43,167 bases of DNA from Rhodospirillaceae bacterium (GTDB lineage: Bacteria > Pseudomonadota > Alphaproteobacteria > Dongiales > Dongiaceae): NCBI GenBank assembly GCA_008012315.1, contig SSEL01000039.1:1-43167 (forward strand), written 5' to 3'. How positions within the stretch are numbered: the stretch's first letter is position 1; each line of letters begins with the position of its first letter. This document shows, piece by piece, positions 25,713 through 34,396 of this stretch. The notes under the pieces are model-generated. The model worked only from the letters and a program-made list of their open reading frames with translations. It made no database searches and had not been told where the DNA came from. The position numbers were made by a program, and so were the translations under genes.

Positions 25713-27310
25713 TGAGTGAGAGCACCGAGCCGCTCGCCGGCATCGCGGCCATGTTCGACAAGCCACAGCCACGCGCACAACGCCGCGATCTCGACCTCGC
25801 CAAGCTGCCGCGCAACGACTACGGCAACGCGCAGCGGCTGATCGGGCGCTTCGGCCGCGACCTGATGTATGTCGATGAACACGGCTGGTATGTCTGGGAC
25901 GGCCGACGCTGGTCGGGTGAGGCGGGCGACGTGCGGGCGCTGGTCATGGCGCACCAGACGGCCGAAGCCATCAAGAAAGAGGCGACCGCGCTTAAAGAAG
26001 AGATGCTCAGCATCTTCGACCTGCCGATGGCGGACCGTCCGCCCGGCTTCGATCGCGAGGAGACCGAAGACGCGATCAAGAAGCACTGGTCCTTCGCCGT
26101 GGCGAGCGGCAACACCAACAAGGCGAATGCCATGCTGCAGGCGGCGGTCCCCTATCTGCGGGTATCGCCGCGCGAGCTCGACGCCGATAACTGGCTCCTC
26201 AATGTCCTCAACGGCACGTTGGAATTGCGGCATATGGGCGGTGACGGTCATCCCGGCATCCGGCTGCGCGAGCATCGGCGGGAGGATCGCATCACGCTGC
26301 TGGCGAATGTTACTTACGATCCGCAGGCGCAGGCGCCGATCTGGAATAGGACGGTGGACCGCGTGCTGCCGGTGGCACCGGTGCGAATCTATCTGCAAAC
26401 CTATCTCGGCCTCTGCCTGACCGGCGACGTCTCGGAGCAGAAGATCGCCATCCTGTCGGGTGTCGGCGCCAATGGTAAGTCCACCATCGTGGATGCGACG
26501 CATCATCTGCTCGATGATTATGCGGCGATCACGCCTATCCAGACGCTGATGTATGACGACCGGCGCAGCGGTAGCCAGGCCTCGCCCGACGTAGCGCGGC
26601 TGGAAGGCAAGCGCCTAGTGTTGGCATCGGAGCCGGAAGTAGGACAGCGGCTGTCGGAATCCTTCGTGAAGATGGTGACCTCGGGTGAGCCGATCGCGGC
26701 CCGCCACCTCAATAAAGGCTTCTTCGAATATCTGCCGCGCTTCAAGCTGGGCGTGTCGGTCAATATCAAGCCGACCGTGCAGGGCCAGGATCACGGCATT
26801 TGGCGCCGCATCACCATCGTGCCCTTCGACGTGGTGATCCCGGAGGAAGAGCGCGATAAGCAGCTCGGGGAAAAGCTGGTGCCCGAGCGCAGCGGCATCT
26901 TGAACTGGCTGCTGGAAGGCCTGACCCGGTGGTTCGCCGATGGCCGGCTGGTGACGCCGGATGAGGTCAAGGCCGCCACGGAAGATTATCGCGAAAGCAC
27001 CCAGCCCTTCAGCCAGTTCGTGAAGTCGGCGTTGCGCGAGACGCCGGGGGCGACCGTCACGGCCAAGCGCGTCTATGAGCTTTACAAGGGGTGGTGCGAC
27101 GCCAACGCCTATGAGCCGCTGTCACAGTCCAAGATCGGCAGGCTGCTCGACAACATGGGCTTCAAAAAACACAAGGTCGGCATCGTCTACTACGTCAACA
27201 CCGAGCTGGTGGTGGAGACCTTCAAGCAGCCGAAGCCAAGCGAAACGGATGACGAAAGCGGTGGTGGCGATGGATCGCCGGAGCCGCCACCGCCCGATAT
27301 GGACAGTTAA
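25712..27310 (+). CDS. P4-type primase-helicase (D5/SF3)
   Basis: 532-residue replication protein. An N-terminal part (YVDEHGWYVWDGRRWSGE, WLLNVLNGTLEL) matches the D5 N-terminal family. The SF3 helicase core carries Walker A GVGANGKST at about 249-257, Walker B-like RLVLASEPE, and a sensor region LGVSVNIKP. A winged-helix-like C-terminus (TAKRVYELYKGWCDANAYEP) and an acidic Pro tail follow. It would unwind DNA as a hexamer at the phage origin; a repeat cluster begins at its last codons. Confidence 0.93.
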   Translation: MSESTEPLAGIAAMFDKPQPRAQRRDLDLAKLPRNDYGNAQRLIGRFGRDLMYVDEHGWYVWDGRRWSGEAGDVRALVMAHQTAEAIKKEATALKEEMLSIFDLPMADRPPGFDREETEDAIKKHWSFAVASGNTNKANAMLQAAVPYLRVSPRELDADNWLLNVLNGTLELRHMGGDGHPGIRLREHRREDRITLLANVTYDPQAQAPIWNRTVDRVLPVAPVRIYLQTYLGLCLTGDVSEQKIAILSGVGANGKSTIVDATHHLLDDYAAITPIQTLMYDDRRSGSQASPDVARLEGKRLVLASEPEVGQRLSESFVKMVTSGEPIAARHLNKGFFEYLPRFKLGVSVNIKPTVQGQDHGIWRRITIVPFDVVIPEEERDKQLGEKLVPERSGILNWLLEGLTRWFADGRLVTPDEVKAATEDYRESTQPFSQFVKSALRETPGATVTAKRVYELYKGWCDANAYEPLSQSKIGRLLDNMGFKKHKVGIVYYVNTELVVETFKQPKPSETDDESGGGDGSPEPPPPDMDS

Positions 27311-27530
27311 GTGTCCACGGCGCGCGAAGTGTCCAGGGTGTAAGTGTTTGGTTTGATTGGTGTTGGCGGACAGTTGGACTGTTTGGACAGTTTTTCCCAT
27401 GTACGTATAGGCATTGTCTCTCGCTTATAGCGATGGCCTTCCGTCCATACTGTCCAACTGTCCGCTCCCTCCAATCTCTCCAAAGACTTAGGTCCTTTTT
27501 CAACTGTCCATGAACTGTCCATAACTATCC
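27301..27530. repeat. Iteron-like cluster of GGACAGTT / AACTGTCC, candidate replication origin
   Basis: The left part has GGACAGTT at 27301, 27368 and 27385 plus the variant GGACTGTTT at 27376, the last three in tandem. The right part has the inverted form, TACTGTCC near 27448, AACTGTCC at 27456, 27502 and 27513, and AACTATCC at 27523. GTGTCC also occurs at 27311 and 27329. The non-coding space of about 258 bp right after the SF3 helicase gene, with oppositely oriented arms and an AT-containing centre, looks like an origin or a multi-site control region. Confidence 0.65.
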
Positions 27531-27568
27531 AGCAAGGTAGTAGTGATTAAAAATCGAAGGGGAATGAG

Positions 27569-28198
27569 ATGGGGAAGCTGAAAGCGAACCTGAAGGCGAT
27601 CGAGAAGCAGGCGCGGAAGAAGATCAGGAAGGATATCCGCAGCTATGCCATCAAGCCGGGCGATGTGGTGACCGATCCCGCCGTCATCCTCCGCGACCGC
27701 GAGGGCGTGGCCGTTGCCGTCAGCAATGATGACTTCGGCACGACCGAGCGCCGCCAGCACGACACGGTGAAGATCGTTAACGAGGGCAAACCGGAAATCC
27801 ACGCGCGCGTAACCACAGTTACACCGCTGGATACGATGCTGAACCGCAAGCAGTTAGCGTGGGAGAAGGATGGCGACCACCAGCGGCTCTGGATGGCGGG
27901 TGACCACTTGCGGCGAGACTTCTATCTAGCGGGCATGCAGCCTCGCATCATTTCCACGCTCTCACCGTTGCCAAGTGGCAAGGGCGAAATTAGCGATCGG
28001 GCGATTGGAGCGCGGCGCCGCTACCAGCAGGCGATTGATGCAGTCGGCCCAATCCTCTCGCCCGTCCTGATCCACGTTGTGTGTGACGACCTTCCTGTAA
28101 ACACCTGGTCAAAAAGGGGAGGGCGCCGTGATGAAATCATTTCGATGACGTTATTTAAAGCCGCCTTAGAAACCCTTGCTCATTACTATGGCTATTAG
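27569..28198 (+). CDS. DUF6456-like protein
   Basis: 209 residues starting at ATG 27569, with AAGGGGAATGAG upstream. The N-terminus is a basic helix (KLKANLKAIEKQARKKIRKD). The second half (RLWMAGDHLRRDFYLAGMQP, GARRRYQQAIDAVGPILSPV, LETLAHYYGY) follows the DUF6456 pattern known from alphaproteobacterial chromosomal and phage proteins, thought to be regulatory but uncharacterised. It follows the repeat cluster and may be controlled by it. Confidence 0.65.
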   Translation: MGKLKANLKAIEKQARKKIRKDIRSYAIKPGDVVTDPAVILRDREGVAVAVSNDDFGTTERRQHDTVKIVNEGKPEIHARVTTVTPLDTMLNRKQLAWEKDGDHQRLWMAGDHLRRDFYLAGMQPRIISTLSPLPSGKGEISDRAIGARRRYQQAIDAVGPILSPVLIHVVCDDLPVNTWSKRGGRRDEIISMTLFKAALETLAHYYGY

Positions 28199-28276
28199 GA
28201 TTATCGATCCGTGGACAGCACGAAGCGAGGCGCAGAATATCAATAGCGCTCACCTCTGAGCCGAGATGATGGGGGG

Positions 28277-29650
28277 GTGAAAGTGCTTCGACATTCACTT
28301 GTTTCATACTTCTGTGTAGCGGTTGCATTGATAACAGGATGTAGCTCCGAAATGATAACAACCAGTTATCTAAGGAGAGATTACCTTGAGAGCACGGGGG
28401 ACAAGGATGTCGCCAAGCCCTCTATTAATGGCGTCCCATACTATCTACCAAAAACCGTCTTGCCGATCACAGTCGAAGGTAAGTTCGTTCCTAAGCGAAA
28501 GCTCGATGACAAGGAAATAGATAAGAAAGAATTATACGACTACACCATGTCAATTACTGTGGGCAATCCAACCCAGGTAGCAGATCCAACAGGCCTCTAC
28601 CTTCTGGAGTACCACACAGAAGGCATTGCGAACGACCATTTCGAGCTTAAGACCAACGAGAAGGGCCTGATTCAGACTGTTGACGCTAAGTCGGACGACA
28701 AGAGCGGAGCAATCATACTGAAAGTGGGGGAACTCATCGCTCAAGTGTTGCCAGTGTTCCTCGCGAAAAAAACAGCTAAACCACAGCAAGAGGTGGAGGA
28801 TGAGGAGAAGGCCGCCAAACTGGCTTGCAATAAAGCGCTTAAGCCATTCAAGCTCGATACCCAACTGAGCTTAACCGATCAACTCCGAAGGTCGCCTACG
28901 TTGCATGAAAACGCCAATGATCCCCTTGGCCAGAAAGAAAAGGATATACAGGCGTTCCTGCTTGAGGATGCGGAACTGCGGGCCCTTGACTACAAAATTC
29001 GCCATATGATGTACGATGGCGAGTGGCTGCACGACGACGAATACCTTGCGAACGCCCGCCGCGTTGTCGAGGTATATCTGGAACCAAATATTCCGAGCGC
29101 TCAGGTCGGCGATGACCAGCTCGCTTACGAAGCGAAAGTTAACAAGGGCGCACGTGGCATCCTGTTTCGTGTTTCGGAACCGCGCACAGCAGAGATTCGA
29201 TTTAACGTTAGTCAATTGAACGTGACCCTGGGCAGTCCAACTGGTTCGAAGGCGGATCGTGTGCTTTGCAGGCTAGCTGGCGGAAACTCGCGCGCGACCA
29301 ATATTACCTACGCTGTTGCGAATCCAAATTACACCATCGCTGTAGATATGAGCCGATCTGTTTTGGTCGAAAAGAAGGTGAATTTGGCAGTCGCGGATGG
29401 AGTGCTGCAGAGCATCATTGTCGATAAGCCGAGCACGGTGCTGGCGGCAGCAAGCATCCCCATCGACATCGCGAAGGCATTTGCATCCATTCCTTCGGCG
29501 GCTCTCCAATTCAAAATAGAAAACATTAACGCTGAGAAGGGGGTCACAGAGGCTCAGGCTGCAAAATTGAAAGCTGAAATAGAGCTGATCAAAGCCAAAG
29601 AGGATTTGGAAGCTGCGAAGAAAGGGGCAAATGCTGCTAGTGGCGAATGA
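28277..29650 (+). CDS. Large prophage-encoded lipoprotein, unknown function
   Basis: 457 residues with a lipoprotein signal: hydrophobic YFCVAVALI followed by lipobox ITGC, cysteine at about residue 22, and Ser at +2, which favours the outer membrane. GTG 28277 is the start, with a G7 run covering the ribosome site. The body is unrecognised, with beta-rich segments, and ends in a coiled coil (AQAAKLKAEIELIKAKEDLE). Base composition is clearly lower in GC than the phage structural genes, suggesting separate acquisition. It lies between early and late genes, a common moron position. Confidence 0.7.
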   Translation: MKVLRHSLVSYFCVAVALITGCSSEMITTSYLRRDYLESTGDKDVAKPSINGVPYYLPKTVLPITVEGKFVPKRKLDDKEIDKKELYDYTMSITVGNPTQVADPTGLYLLEYHTEGIANDHFELKTNEKGLIQTVDAKSDDKSGAIILKVGELIAQVLPVFLAKKTAKPQQEVEDEEKAAKLACNKALKPFKLDTQLSLTDQLRRSPTLHENANDPLGQKEKDIQAFLLEDAELRALDYKIRHMMYDGEWLHDDEYLANARRVVEVYLEPNIPSAQVGDDQLAYEAKVNKGARGILFRVSEPRTAEIRFNVSQLNVTLGSPTGSKADRVLCRLAGGNSRATNITYAVANPNYTIAVDMSRSVLVEKKVNLAVADGVLQSIIVDKPSTVLAAASIPIDIAKAFASIPSAALQFKIENINAEKGVTEAQAAKLKAEIELIKAKEDLEAAKKGANAASGE

Positions 29651-29678
29651 ACTCACACGCGTTCAGCGTCGCGCGCTA

Positions 29679-29706
29679 TTGACATTGACCGTACGGCCGA
29701 TATAGC
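29679..29706 (+). promoter_or_regulatory. Strong candidate promoter before the late region
   Basis: TTGACA (29679-29684), 16-base spacer, TATAGC (29701-29706). The initiation site would be near 29713, before the hairpin at 29730, with terminase 240 bases downstream. Confidence 0.55.
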
Positions 29707-29729
29707 TTCCATCCCTAGTTTCGAGAACT

Positions 29730-29759
29730 GCGCCCGCCACTCCTCAGAGTCGCGGGCGC
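29730..29759 (+). terminator. Hairpin terminator in the late leader
   Basis: GCGCCCGC (29730-29737) pairs with GCGGGCGC (29752-29759). Inside, ACTC pairs with GAGT around the loop CTCA, with one C-C mismatch. TTCCGTTTCC follows. It could end the lipoprotein transcript or halt transcripts from the promoter at 29679. Confidence 0.6.
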
Positions 29760-29789
29760 TTCCGTTTCCAAAGACACCCTCGCGCGGGA

Positions 29790-29821
29790 GGTGGCCATGT
29801 GATCGACAAGTCAGGGCCACC
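29790..29821. repeat. Second inverted repeat in the late leader
   Basis: GGTGGCC (29790-29796) pairs with GGCCACC (29815-29821) across 18 bases. It covers the start of the small open frame at 29799 and could mask it in RNA. Confidence 0.35.
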
Positions 29822-29900
29822 CCCAACCCCGGTCGCGGGTCCTTCCTGGCGGTCCCCCATCACACGGGCAACGCAGCCGCAGGGTTTCGCCAGTCAGTGA
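29799..29900 (+). CDS. Possible 33-residue leader peptide
   Basis: GTG at 29799 has a strong ribosome site GGGAGG seven bases upstream and opens a 33-codon frame that is Pro-rich in its first half (IDKSGPPPTPVAGPSW) and ends TGA at 29898-29900. Its stop touches the inverted repeat at 29899. There is no similarity evidence; it is listed because of the ribosome site and its position in an otherwise gene-free 300-base stretch. Confidence 0.3.
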   Translation: MIDKSGPPPTPVAGPSWRSPITRATQPQGFASQ

Positions 29901-29925
29901 CTAAATTGAGAGCCTAAATTTAGTC
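29899..29925. promoter_or_regulatory. 9-9-9 inverted repeat before the terminase genes
   Basis: GACTAAATT, nine bases, AATTTAGTC, ending 27 bases before the terminase small subunit ATG. It is AT-rich, unlike its surroundings, and could be an operator or a weak hairpin. Confidence 0.4.
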
Positions 29926-29952
29926 CTTTAGCGCAATTGAACGAGTTGAGAT

Positions 29953-30621
29953 ATGCAGACGGTGCAGGGCAATGCCACTGCGGCGGCGCCGCTGCTCGCG
30001 AGCGCGAACGCCGTTCGTCGGTTGGTCACGAAGGGTAAGCTGGCTGAGATCGTCGGCGTCACGCCTGGCCGCATTTCTCAGTATCTCCGCGAAGGAAAGA
30101 TTTACGGCGATGCCATCGTCGGTGAAGGACGGAACGCCAGCATCGATGTTGACCTGGCCTGCAGCCAACTCGGCGTCACCCTTGATGCAGCGCAACTTAC
30201 AGCGCAAGGGAGACCGTTGCCAACCGGGCATCGAAGTGCAGGGGCAGGCGAAGGCAGCGACACGCCTATCCCGCTGAACGATGCCCAGCATCGGTATCAG
30301 CAGGCGCGGGCCGATCAGGCTGAGATCGCCTTGCGCCGGGCGAAGCGCGAGGAAGAGGAAGAACGCGGCCTCTACATCCGCACTGAAGACGCCAAGCGAG
30401 AATGGACCCGCACCCTGACGGAGATCCTCGTAAGCCTGGAAGAGACGATGCCAAAGATGGCCGACGCACTGGCGGGAGCGTTGCACATCGATCCGAAGGC
30501 GGCCACGGTGATCTTTCGCGGAGAGTTGCGCGCCTGGCGGGAAAGCGTCGCATCCAACGCGCGGGCAACCGCTGCCAGTGAGCCTGAGGTCCTAGAGGAG
30601 GACGATCCGGCGGGAGATTAA
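29953..30621 (+). CDS. Terminase small subunit (Nu1-like)
   Basis: 222 residues. The N-terminal HTH (GKLAEIVGVTPGRISQYLREG) has the MerR/Nu1-like DNA-recognition form of lambda gpNu1. A middle helical region (QARADQAEIALRRAKREEEE) is typical of Nu1 oligomerisation and GpA contact, and the C-terminus is acidic. It directly precedes the large subunit with 3 bases between. It would bind the cos site and load the large subunit. A one-mismatch copy of the 15-bp palindrome lies about 50 bases into the gene. Confidence 0.8.
   Translation: MQTVQGNATAAAPLLASANAVRRLVTKGKLAEIVGVTPGRISQYLREGKIYGDAIVGEGRNASIDVDLACSQLGVTLDAAQLTAQGRPLPTGHRSAGAGEGSDTPIPLNDAQHRYQQARADQAEIALRRAKREEEEERGLYIRTEDAKREWTRTLTEILVSLEETMPKMADALAGALHIDPKAATVIFRGELRAWRESVASNARATAASEPEVLEEDDPAGD
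30004..30018. repeat. Dispersed 15-bp palindrome, copy 6 (one mismatch)
   Basis: GCGAACGCCGTTCGT near the start of the terminase small subunit gene, read as Ala-Asn-Ala-Val-Arg. Confidence 0.7.
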
Positions 30622-30624
30622 TTT

Positions 30625-32544
30625 ATGCCTGATGGTGGATTTCTCGCGAACCCTCGTCGGGTTGTTGCGGACATTGTTGCCGAGACAACACAGCCGCCGC
30701 CGCCATTGGACTTAAATCGGTGGGCGCAGGACAACGTCCGCTTCGGGTCGGAAAGCTCTATCCGCGGTCCCTACAACCCGGAGCTATTCCCGTTCTTCAC
30801 GCGGCCGTTGGAGGTATTAGGGCCGGAGCACCCGGCACGCGTCGTCGTAATGAAGAAATCGGCGCAAATTGGCGGCACCGTACTCGCGCAGATATTTCTC
30901 AGCGCTTCGATGGACATGGACCCCTGCGGCGTCATGTACATCCATCCGACCGAAGTAAACGCGGCGCGCTGGGCCAAAACCAAATGGAAGCCGATGATCC
31001 GGCAGTCGACGGCGTTGACCGCGATCTTTGGCAACGCCAAGTCGCGGGATAGTTCGCATAGCCTGCTGTTTCAAGAGAGAAAAGATGGTCGGGGTTGGCT
31101 GCAGATCAGTGGCGCGAACTCGGCATCGAGCCTTTCGATGCTCAGCGCAAAGAAGCAGATTCAGGACGATCTGTCCAAATGGGAATTGAATGACGCCGGC
31201 GATCCGGAGACACAGGCGGACAGCCGAAGCAAAGCGTTCGCCTGGGCAAAGATTTTCAAGATCAGCACGCCCCTGATTGAAGATGGTTGCCGGATTACCA
31301 AGGCATTCCTGCGATCGACCCAGGAACACTACCATGTGCCGTGCCCGCATTGCGGCCATCAACATCCGCTGGAATGGGAGAATTTGCAGAGCTACATCGA
31401 AGCGCATCCGACCGATGAGCCATGCTTCACCTGTCCCAGCTGCGGCGGGCTGATCGAACAGCATCACCGGTATCACATGAACCGGCTCGGCAAATGGGTT
31501 GCGCGCAACGCTTTGGCTGTGATGATCGGCTTCTATCTATGGGCTGCCTATTCGCCTCTGGAAAGCTGGGTGAACATTCGCGATGCGTGGCTCTCGGCGA
31601 AAGGCGACCCCGCCAAAGAGCAGGCTTTCCTAAATGACACCGTTGGGTTTGCCTATAAGGCTGCCGGGGAGTCACCGCCATGGGAAGCGATCAGAGATCG
31701 AGCGGCCGCCGGCGAGCTGAAGCTTGGCGAGATACCGGTAGGCGGCCTGCTGCTTTCGCTCGGCCTCGACTGCCAAAGCGATCGTGTCGAGTGGCATTGC
31801 GTTGCCTTCGGCAGGGACCTGCGCCGCTGGACCATCGAATATGGCGTCATCGAGGGGCACATCTCCGATGGCGAAACACGGCGCAATCTTGATGCACTGG
31901 TAAAGCGCACCTGGCCGGATAAATTCGGCAATCGGCGGCAAGCCGGCATGGTCGCGATCGACGGCAACGCTTGGACCGATGATGTTTTCGATTGGGCGAA
32001 GCGGCACCCAGCCAGTCGCGTGATGATGGTGCGCGGCGCGAAATCCGACCTGGCGCCATTGCTGGTCAAGGTGAAGCGAGAGAAAAACAAGGAAGGTAAG
32101 AGCGTCAAGTATGCGGGGCGCTTTTTCAATGTCGGCGTCTCCCCCATGAAGATGTCTCTCTACAAGAATTTGCAGAAGCTCGACCCACTAGAGCGAGGTT
32201 ACTGTGGATTTCCTGTAGGGCTGGATGACGACTATTACCAGCAGCTCTGTGCCGAGCGGAGAACACCCAAAAAACGCAAAGACGGCTTCGTCGACTATCG
32301 CTGGACCAAGGATGCAGCCCAGCGAAATGAAGTGCTTGATACGGCCCTCTACGCGGAAGCGGCTGCCATCCGCTTGGGCTGGCGAAGCAAAACTGACGAT
32401 GCCTGGGATCAGCTTGAGAAAGAACTGGAAGCCTCTCGCGGCTCCGGACAGCTCGATCTCGAGGATATGTTGCCGGCCGCACCGTCGCCGGCAGCATCGC
32501 AGCCGCTAACGAACCGGACCTCTTTCGCAAGTAGGTTGGCTTGA
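30625..32544 (+). CDS. Terminase large subunit, GpA family
   Basis: 639-residue DNA-packaging ATPase/nuclease of the lambda GpA family. RFGSESSIRGPYNPELFPF and the degenerate Walker A VVMKKSAQIGGTVL are visible near the N-terminus. A zinc-binding insertion (VPCPHCGHQHPLEWENL and CPSCGG) follows, and the C-terminal nuclease has GLDCQSDRVEW, with acidic metal ligands, and VAIDGNAW. GpA enzymes normally cut cos ends, so the phage probably has cohesive ends. Confidence 0.96.
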   Translation: MPDGGFLANPRRVVADIVAETTQPPPPLDLNRWAQDNVRFGSESSIRGPYNPELFPFFTRPLEVLGPEHPARVVVMKKSAQIGGTVLAQIFLSASMDMDPCGVMYIHPTEVNAARWAKTKWKPMIRQSTALTAIFGNAKSRDSSHSLLFQERKDGRGWLQISGANSASSLSMLSAKKQIQDDLSKWELNDAGDPETQADSRSKAFAWAKIFKISTPLIEDGCRITKAFLRSTQEHYHVPCPHCGHQHPLEWENLQSYIEAHPTDEPCFTCPSCGGLIEQHHRYHMNRLGKWVARNALAVMIGFYLWAAYSPLESWVNIRDAWLSAKGDPAKEQAFLNDTVGFAYKAAGESPPWEAIRDRAAAGELKLGEIPVGGLLLSLGLDCQSDRVEWHCVAFGRDLRRWTIEYGVIEGHISDGETRRNLDALVKRTWPDKFGNRRQAGMVAIDGNAWTDDVFDWAKRHPASRVMMVRGAKSDLAPLLVKVKREKNKEGKSVKYAGRFFNVGVSPMKMSLYKNLQKLDPLERGYCGFPVGLDDDYYQQLCAERRTPKKRKDGFVDYRWTKDAAQRNEVLDTALYAEAAAIRLGWRSKTDDAWDQLEKELEASRGSGQLDLEDMLPAAPSPAASQPLTNRTSFASRLA

Positions 32545-32546
32545 TC

Positions 32547-32774
32547 ATGACCAATGCAGAACGTGACGCGTTGCGGGCCGAGCTGCAAATGCTCGTGAAG
32601 GCTCGGACAGAGTTTCTGACCGGCAAAAGAGTGGTCACTGCTCAGTACAATGGCAGAAGCGTCTCTTATGCGGCTGCTGCCCTGAACGAGATTCGGCGGC
32701 GGATCGCCGAGATCGAATCTCGCTTGGGGTTGTCGCGGCGCGGAGCCATCGGCGTTCGCTTTACTCACCGCTAG
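32547..32774 (+). CDS. Head-tail joining protein gpW-like
   Basis: 75 residues, starting at ATG 32547 two bases after the terminase stop. The pattern of an N-terminal helix (ERDALRAELQMLVKAR), TGKRVVTAQYNGRSVSYA, and a C-terminal helix (LNEIRRRIAEIESRLG) matches lambda gpW, which plugs the portal after packaging. Position between terminase and portal is the lambda order. Confidence 0.85.
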   Translation: MTNAERDALRAELQMLVKARTEFLTGKRVVTAQYNGRSVSYAAAALNEIRRRIAEIESRLGLSRRGAIGVRFTHR

Positions 32775-32791
32775 GTCGGGAGGATACCAAA

Positions 32792-34396
32792 ATGTCTAAC
32801 CGTCTTGGCACGAGCGCGCTCGTGAACGCCGATGGCTCGCCGATGTTGCCGGTCAAATCGGCCCGCATCCCTGCTTATCACGCGGCGGACTTCGCGGGGC
32901 AGGACCTGGCGGGCTGGCATCCGGGGCTGGCCTCGGCAGATATGGACCTGCTCTATGAGCGGGATGCTATCACGGCCCGCATTCGTGATATGGCGCGGAA
33001 TGATGGCTGGGCCAGTGGCATCGTCAGCAGTGAGCTGGATAATGTCATCGGCAGCGGCCTCCGGCTGTCGGCAAAGCCTGACTGGCGTGCGCTCAACCAA
33101 TCGCGGGAATGGGCGCATAAATGGGGCACGCGCGCAGAAGCTCTGTGGCGAACCTATGCCAATGATCCGGGAAAATACTGTGATGCCAGCCGTCATTCGC
33201 AGATGGGCGGCATCTTCGGCCTCGGCTATCGACACTACCTGCAGGATGGCGACGCTCTTGCTACGCTCCTGTGGAAGCCGGGCAGAGGAGGAAAATGGGC
33301 GACGGCGGTTCGCGTGATCGATCCTGACCGGCTGTCGAACCCGCTCAGCCAGATGGATAGCGATCACATTCGCGGCGGCGTAGAGATCGACGAGGATACT
33401 GCGGCGATCGCTTACTATATTCGCAAGCGGCATCCGGCGGACATTCCTTCGGCGACCATGAATAGTTTTGTGTGGGAGCGTGTTCCACGTGAAACGGGAT
33501 GGGGCCGTCCGGTGATGGTCCACTTCTACGACAAGACTCGCGATGGTCAAACGCGTGGTGTTGGTCGGCTGACGCCAATCTTGGAAAAGCTCAAGATGGT
33601 GTCGAAGGCCAGCAAGGTCGAGCTGCAGGCCGCCGTTCTCAATTCCATCTTTGCGGCGTTTATCGAAAGCCCGCTCGATCAGGAGCTGCTGACGGAAATT
33701 CTCGAAGAGGGTAATGGCGCGAAAATCAATGGCTATCAGGATGCGCGAGCGGCGTTTCATGATCGGCGCCAAGTTAGTCTGAATGGCATTCGCATCCCCA
33801 CGCTGTTTCCGGGCGACAAGTTCAGTTTCCAAACAGCGGCTCGACCCAATGTCGCCTTCGTGGAGTTCGAACGCGCCATGCTGCGCAACATCGCGGCGGG
33901 TACCGGTCTTAGCTATGAGCAAATCAGCAGGGACTGGTCGCAGTCGAACTATTCGTCGGCACGTGGTGCTTTGCTGGAAACCTGGAAAACCTTGATCACA
34001 CGGCGCCGTGCTTTTGCCGCCAGCTTCGCCACACCGATTTATAGCGCCTTCCTTGAAGAAGCTATCGATCGGGGCGAATTGGAAGAACCGGCGGGCGCGC
34101 CCAGCTTTTACGATGCACGGGCAGCTTATTGTCATTGCCAGTGGATCGGGCCCGGCCGTGGTTGGGTCGACCCGGTGAAGGAAAAGCAGGGTGCGCTGAT
34201 CGGCATCAATGGCGCCATGTCGACCTTGGAAGCGGAATGCGCCGAGCAAGGCGTCGACTACCAGGAAGTCATCGAGCAGATCGAGCGTGAAATAGCTGAG
34301 CTGCCGAAGGGTGTCTTGCATCCTGCGCAACGGGATTGGGCGCAGTATATACGGATGCAGGGCGGCCAGCAGGACGGGGAAGGGCAAAAGGCATGA
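32792..34396 (+). CDS. Portal protein, lambda gpB family
   Basis: 534-residue dodecameric ring through which DNA enters and leaves the head. The N-terminal HPGLASADMDLLYERDAITA and RDMARNDGWASGIV, the DNVIGSGLRL motif, and the later FLEEAIDRGELE are typical of lambda-family portals. The middle segment VWERVPRETGWGRP contains codons that spell a near-canonical bacterial parS (33481-33496). The stop overlaps the protease start by 4 bases. Confidence 0.95.
   Translation: MSNRLGTSALVNADGSPMLPVKSARIPAYHAADFAGQDLAGWHPGLASADMDLLYERDAITARIRDMARNDGWASGIVSSELDNVIGSGLRLSAKPDWRALNQSREWAHKWGTRAEALWRTYANDPGKYCDASRHSQMGGIFGLGYRHYLQDGDALATLLWKPGRGGKWATAVRVIDPDRLSNPLSQMDSDHIRGGVEIDEDTAAIAYYIRKRHPADIPSATMNSFVWERVPRETGWGRPVMVHFYDKTRDGQTRGVGRLTPILEKLKMVSKASKVELQAAVLNSIFAAFIESPLDQELLTEILEEGNGAKINGYQDARAAFHDRRQVSLNGIRIPTLFPGDKFSFQTAARPNVAFVEFERAMLRNIAAGTGLSYEQISRDWSQSNYSSARGALLETWKTLITRRRAFAASFATPIYSAFLEEAIDRGELEEPAGAPSFYDARAAYCHCQWIGPGRGWVDPVKEKQGALIGINGAMSTLEAECAEQGVDYQEVIEQIEREIAELPKGVLHPAQRDWAQYIRMQGGQQDGEGQKA
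33481..33496. other. Near-canonical chromosomal parS-like sequence
   Basis: TGTTCCACGTGAAACG matches the general bacterial parS TGTTTCACGTGAAACA at 14 of 16 positions. It lies inside the portal gene. It may be bound by host ParB, or may be a coincidence of the Val-Pro-Arg-Glu-Thr codons. Confidence 0.45.
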
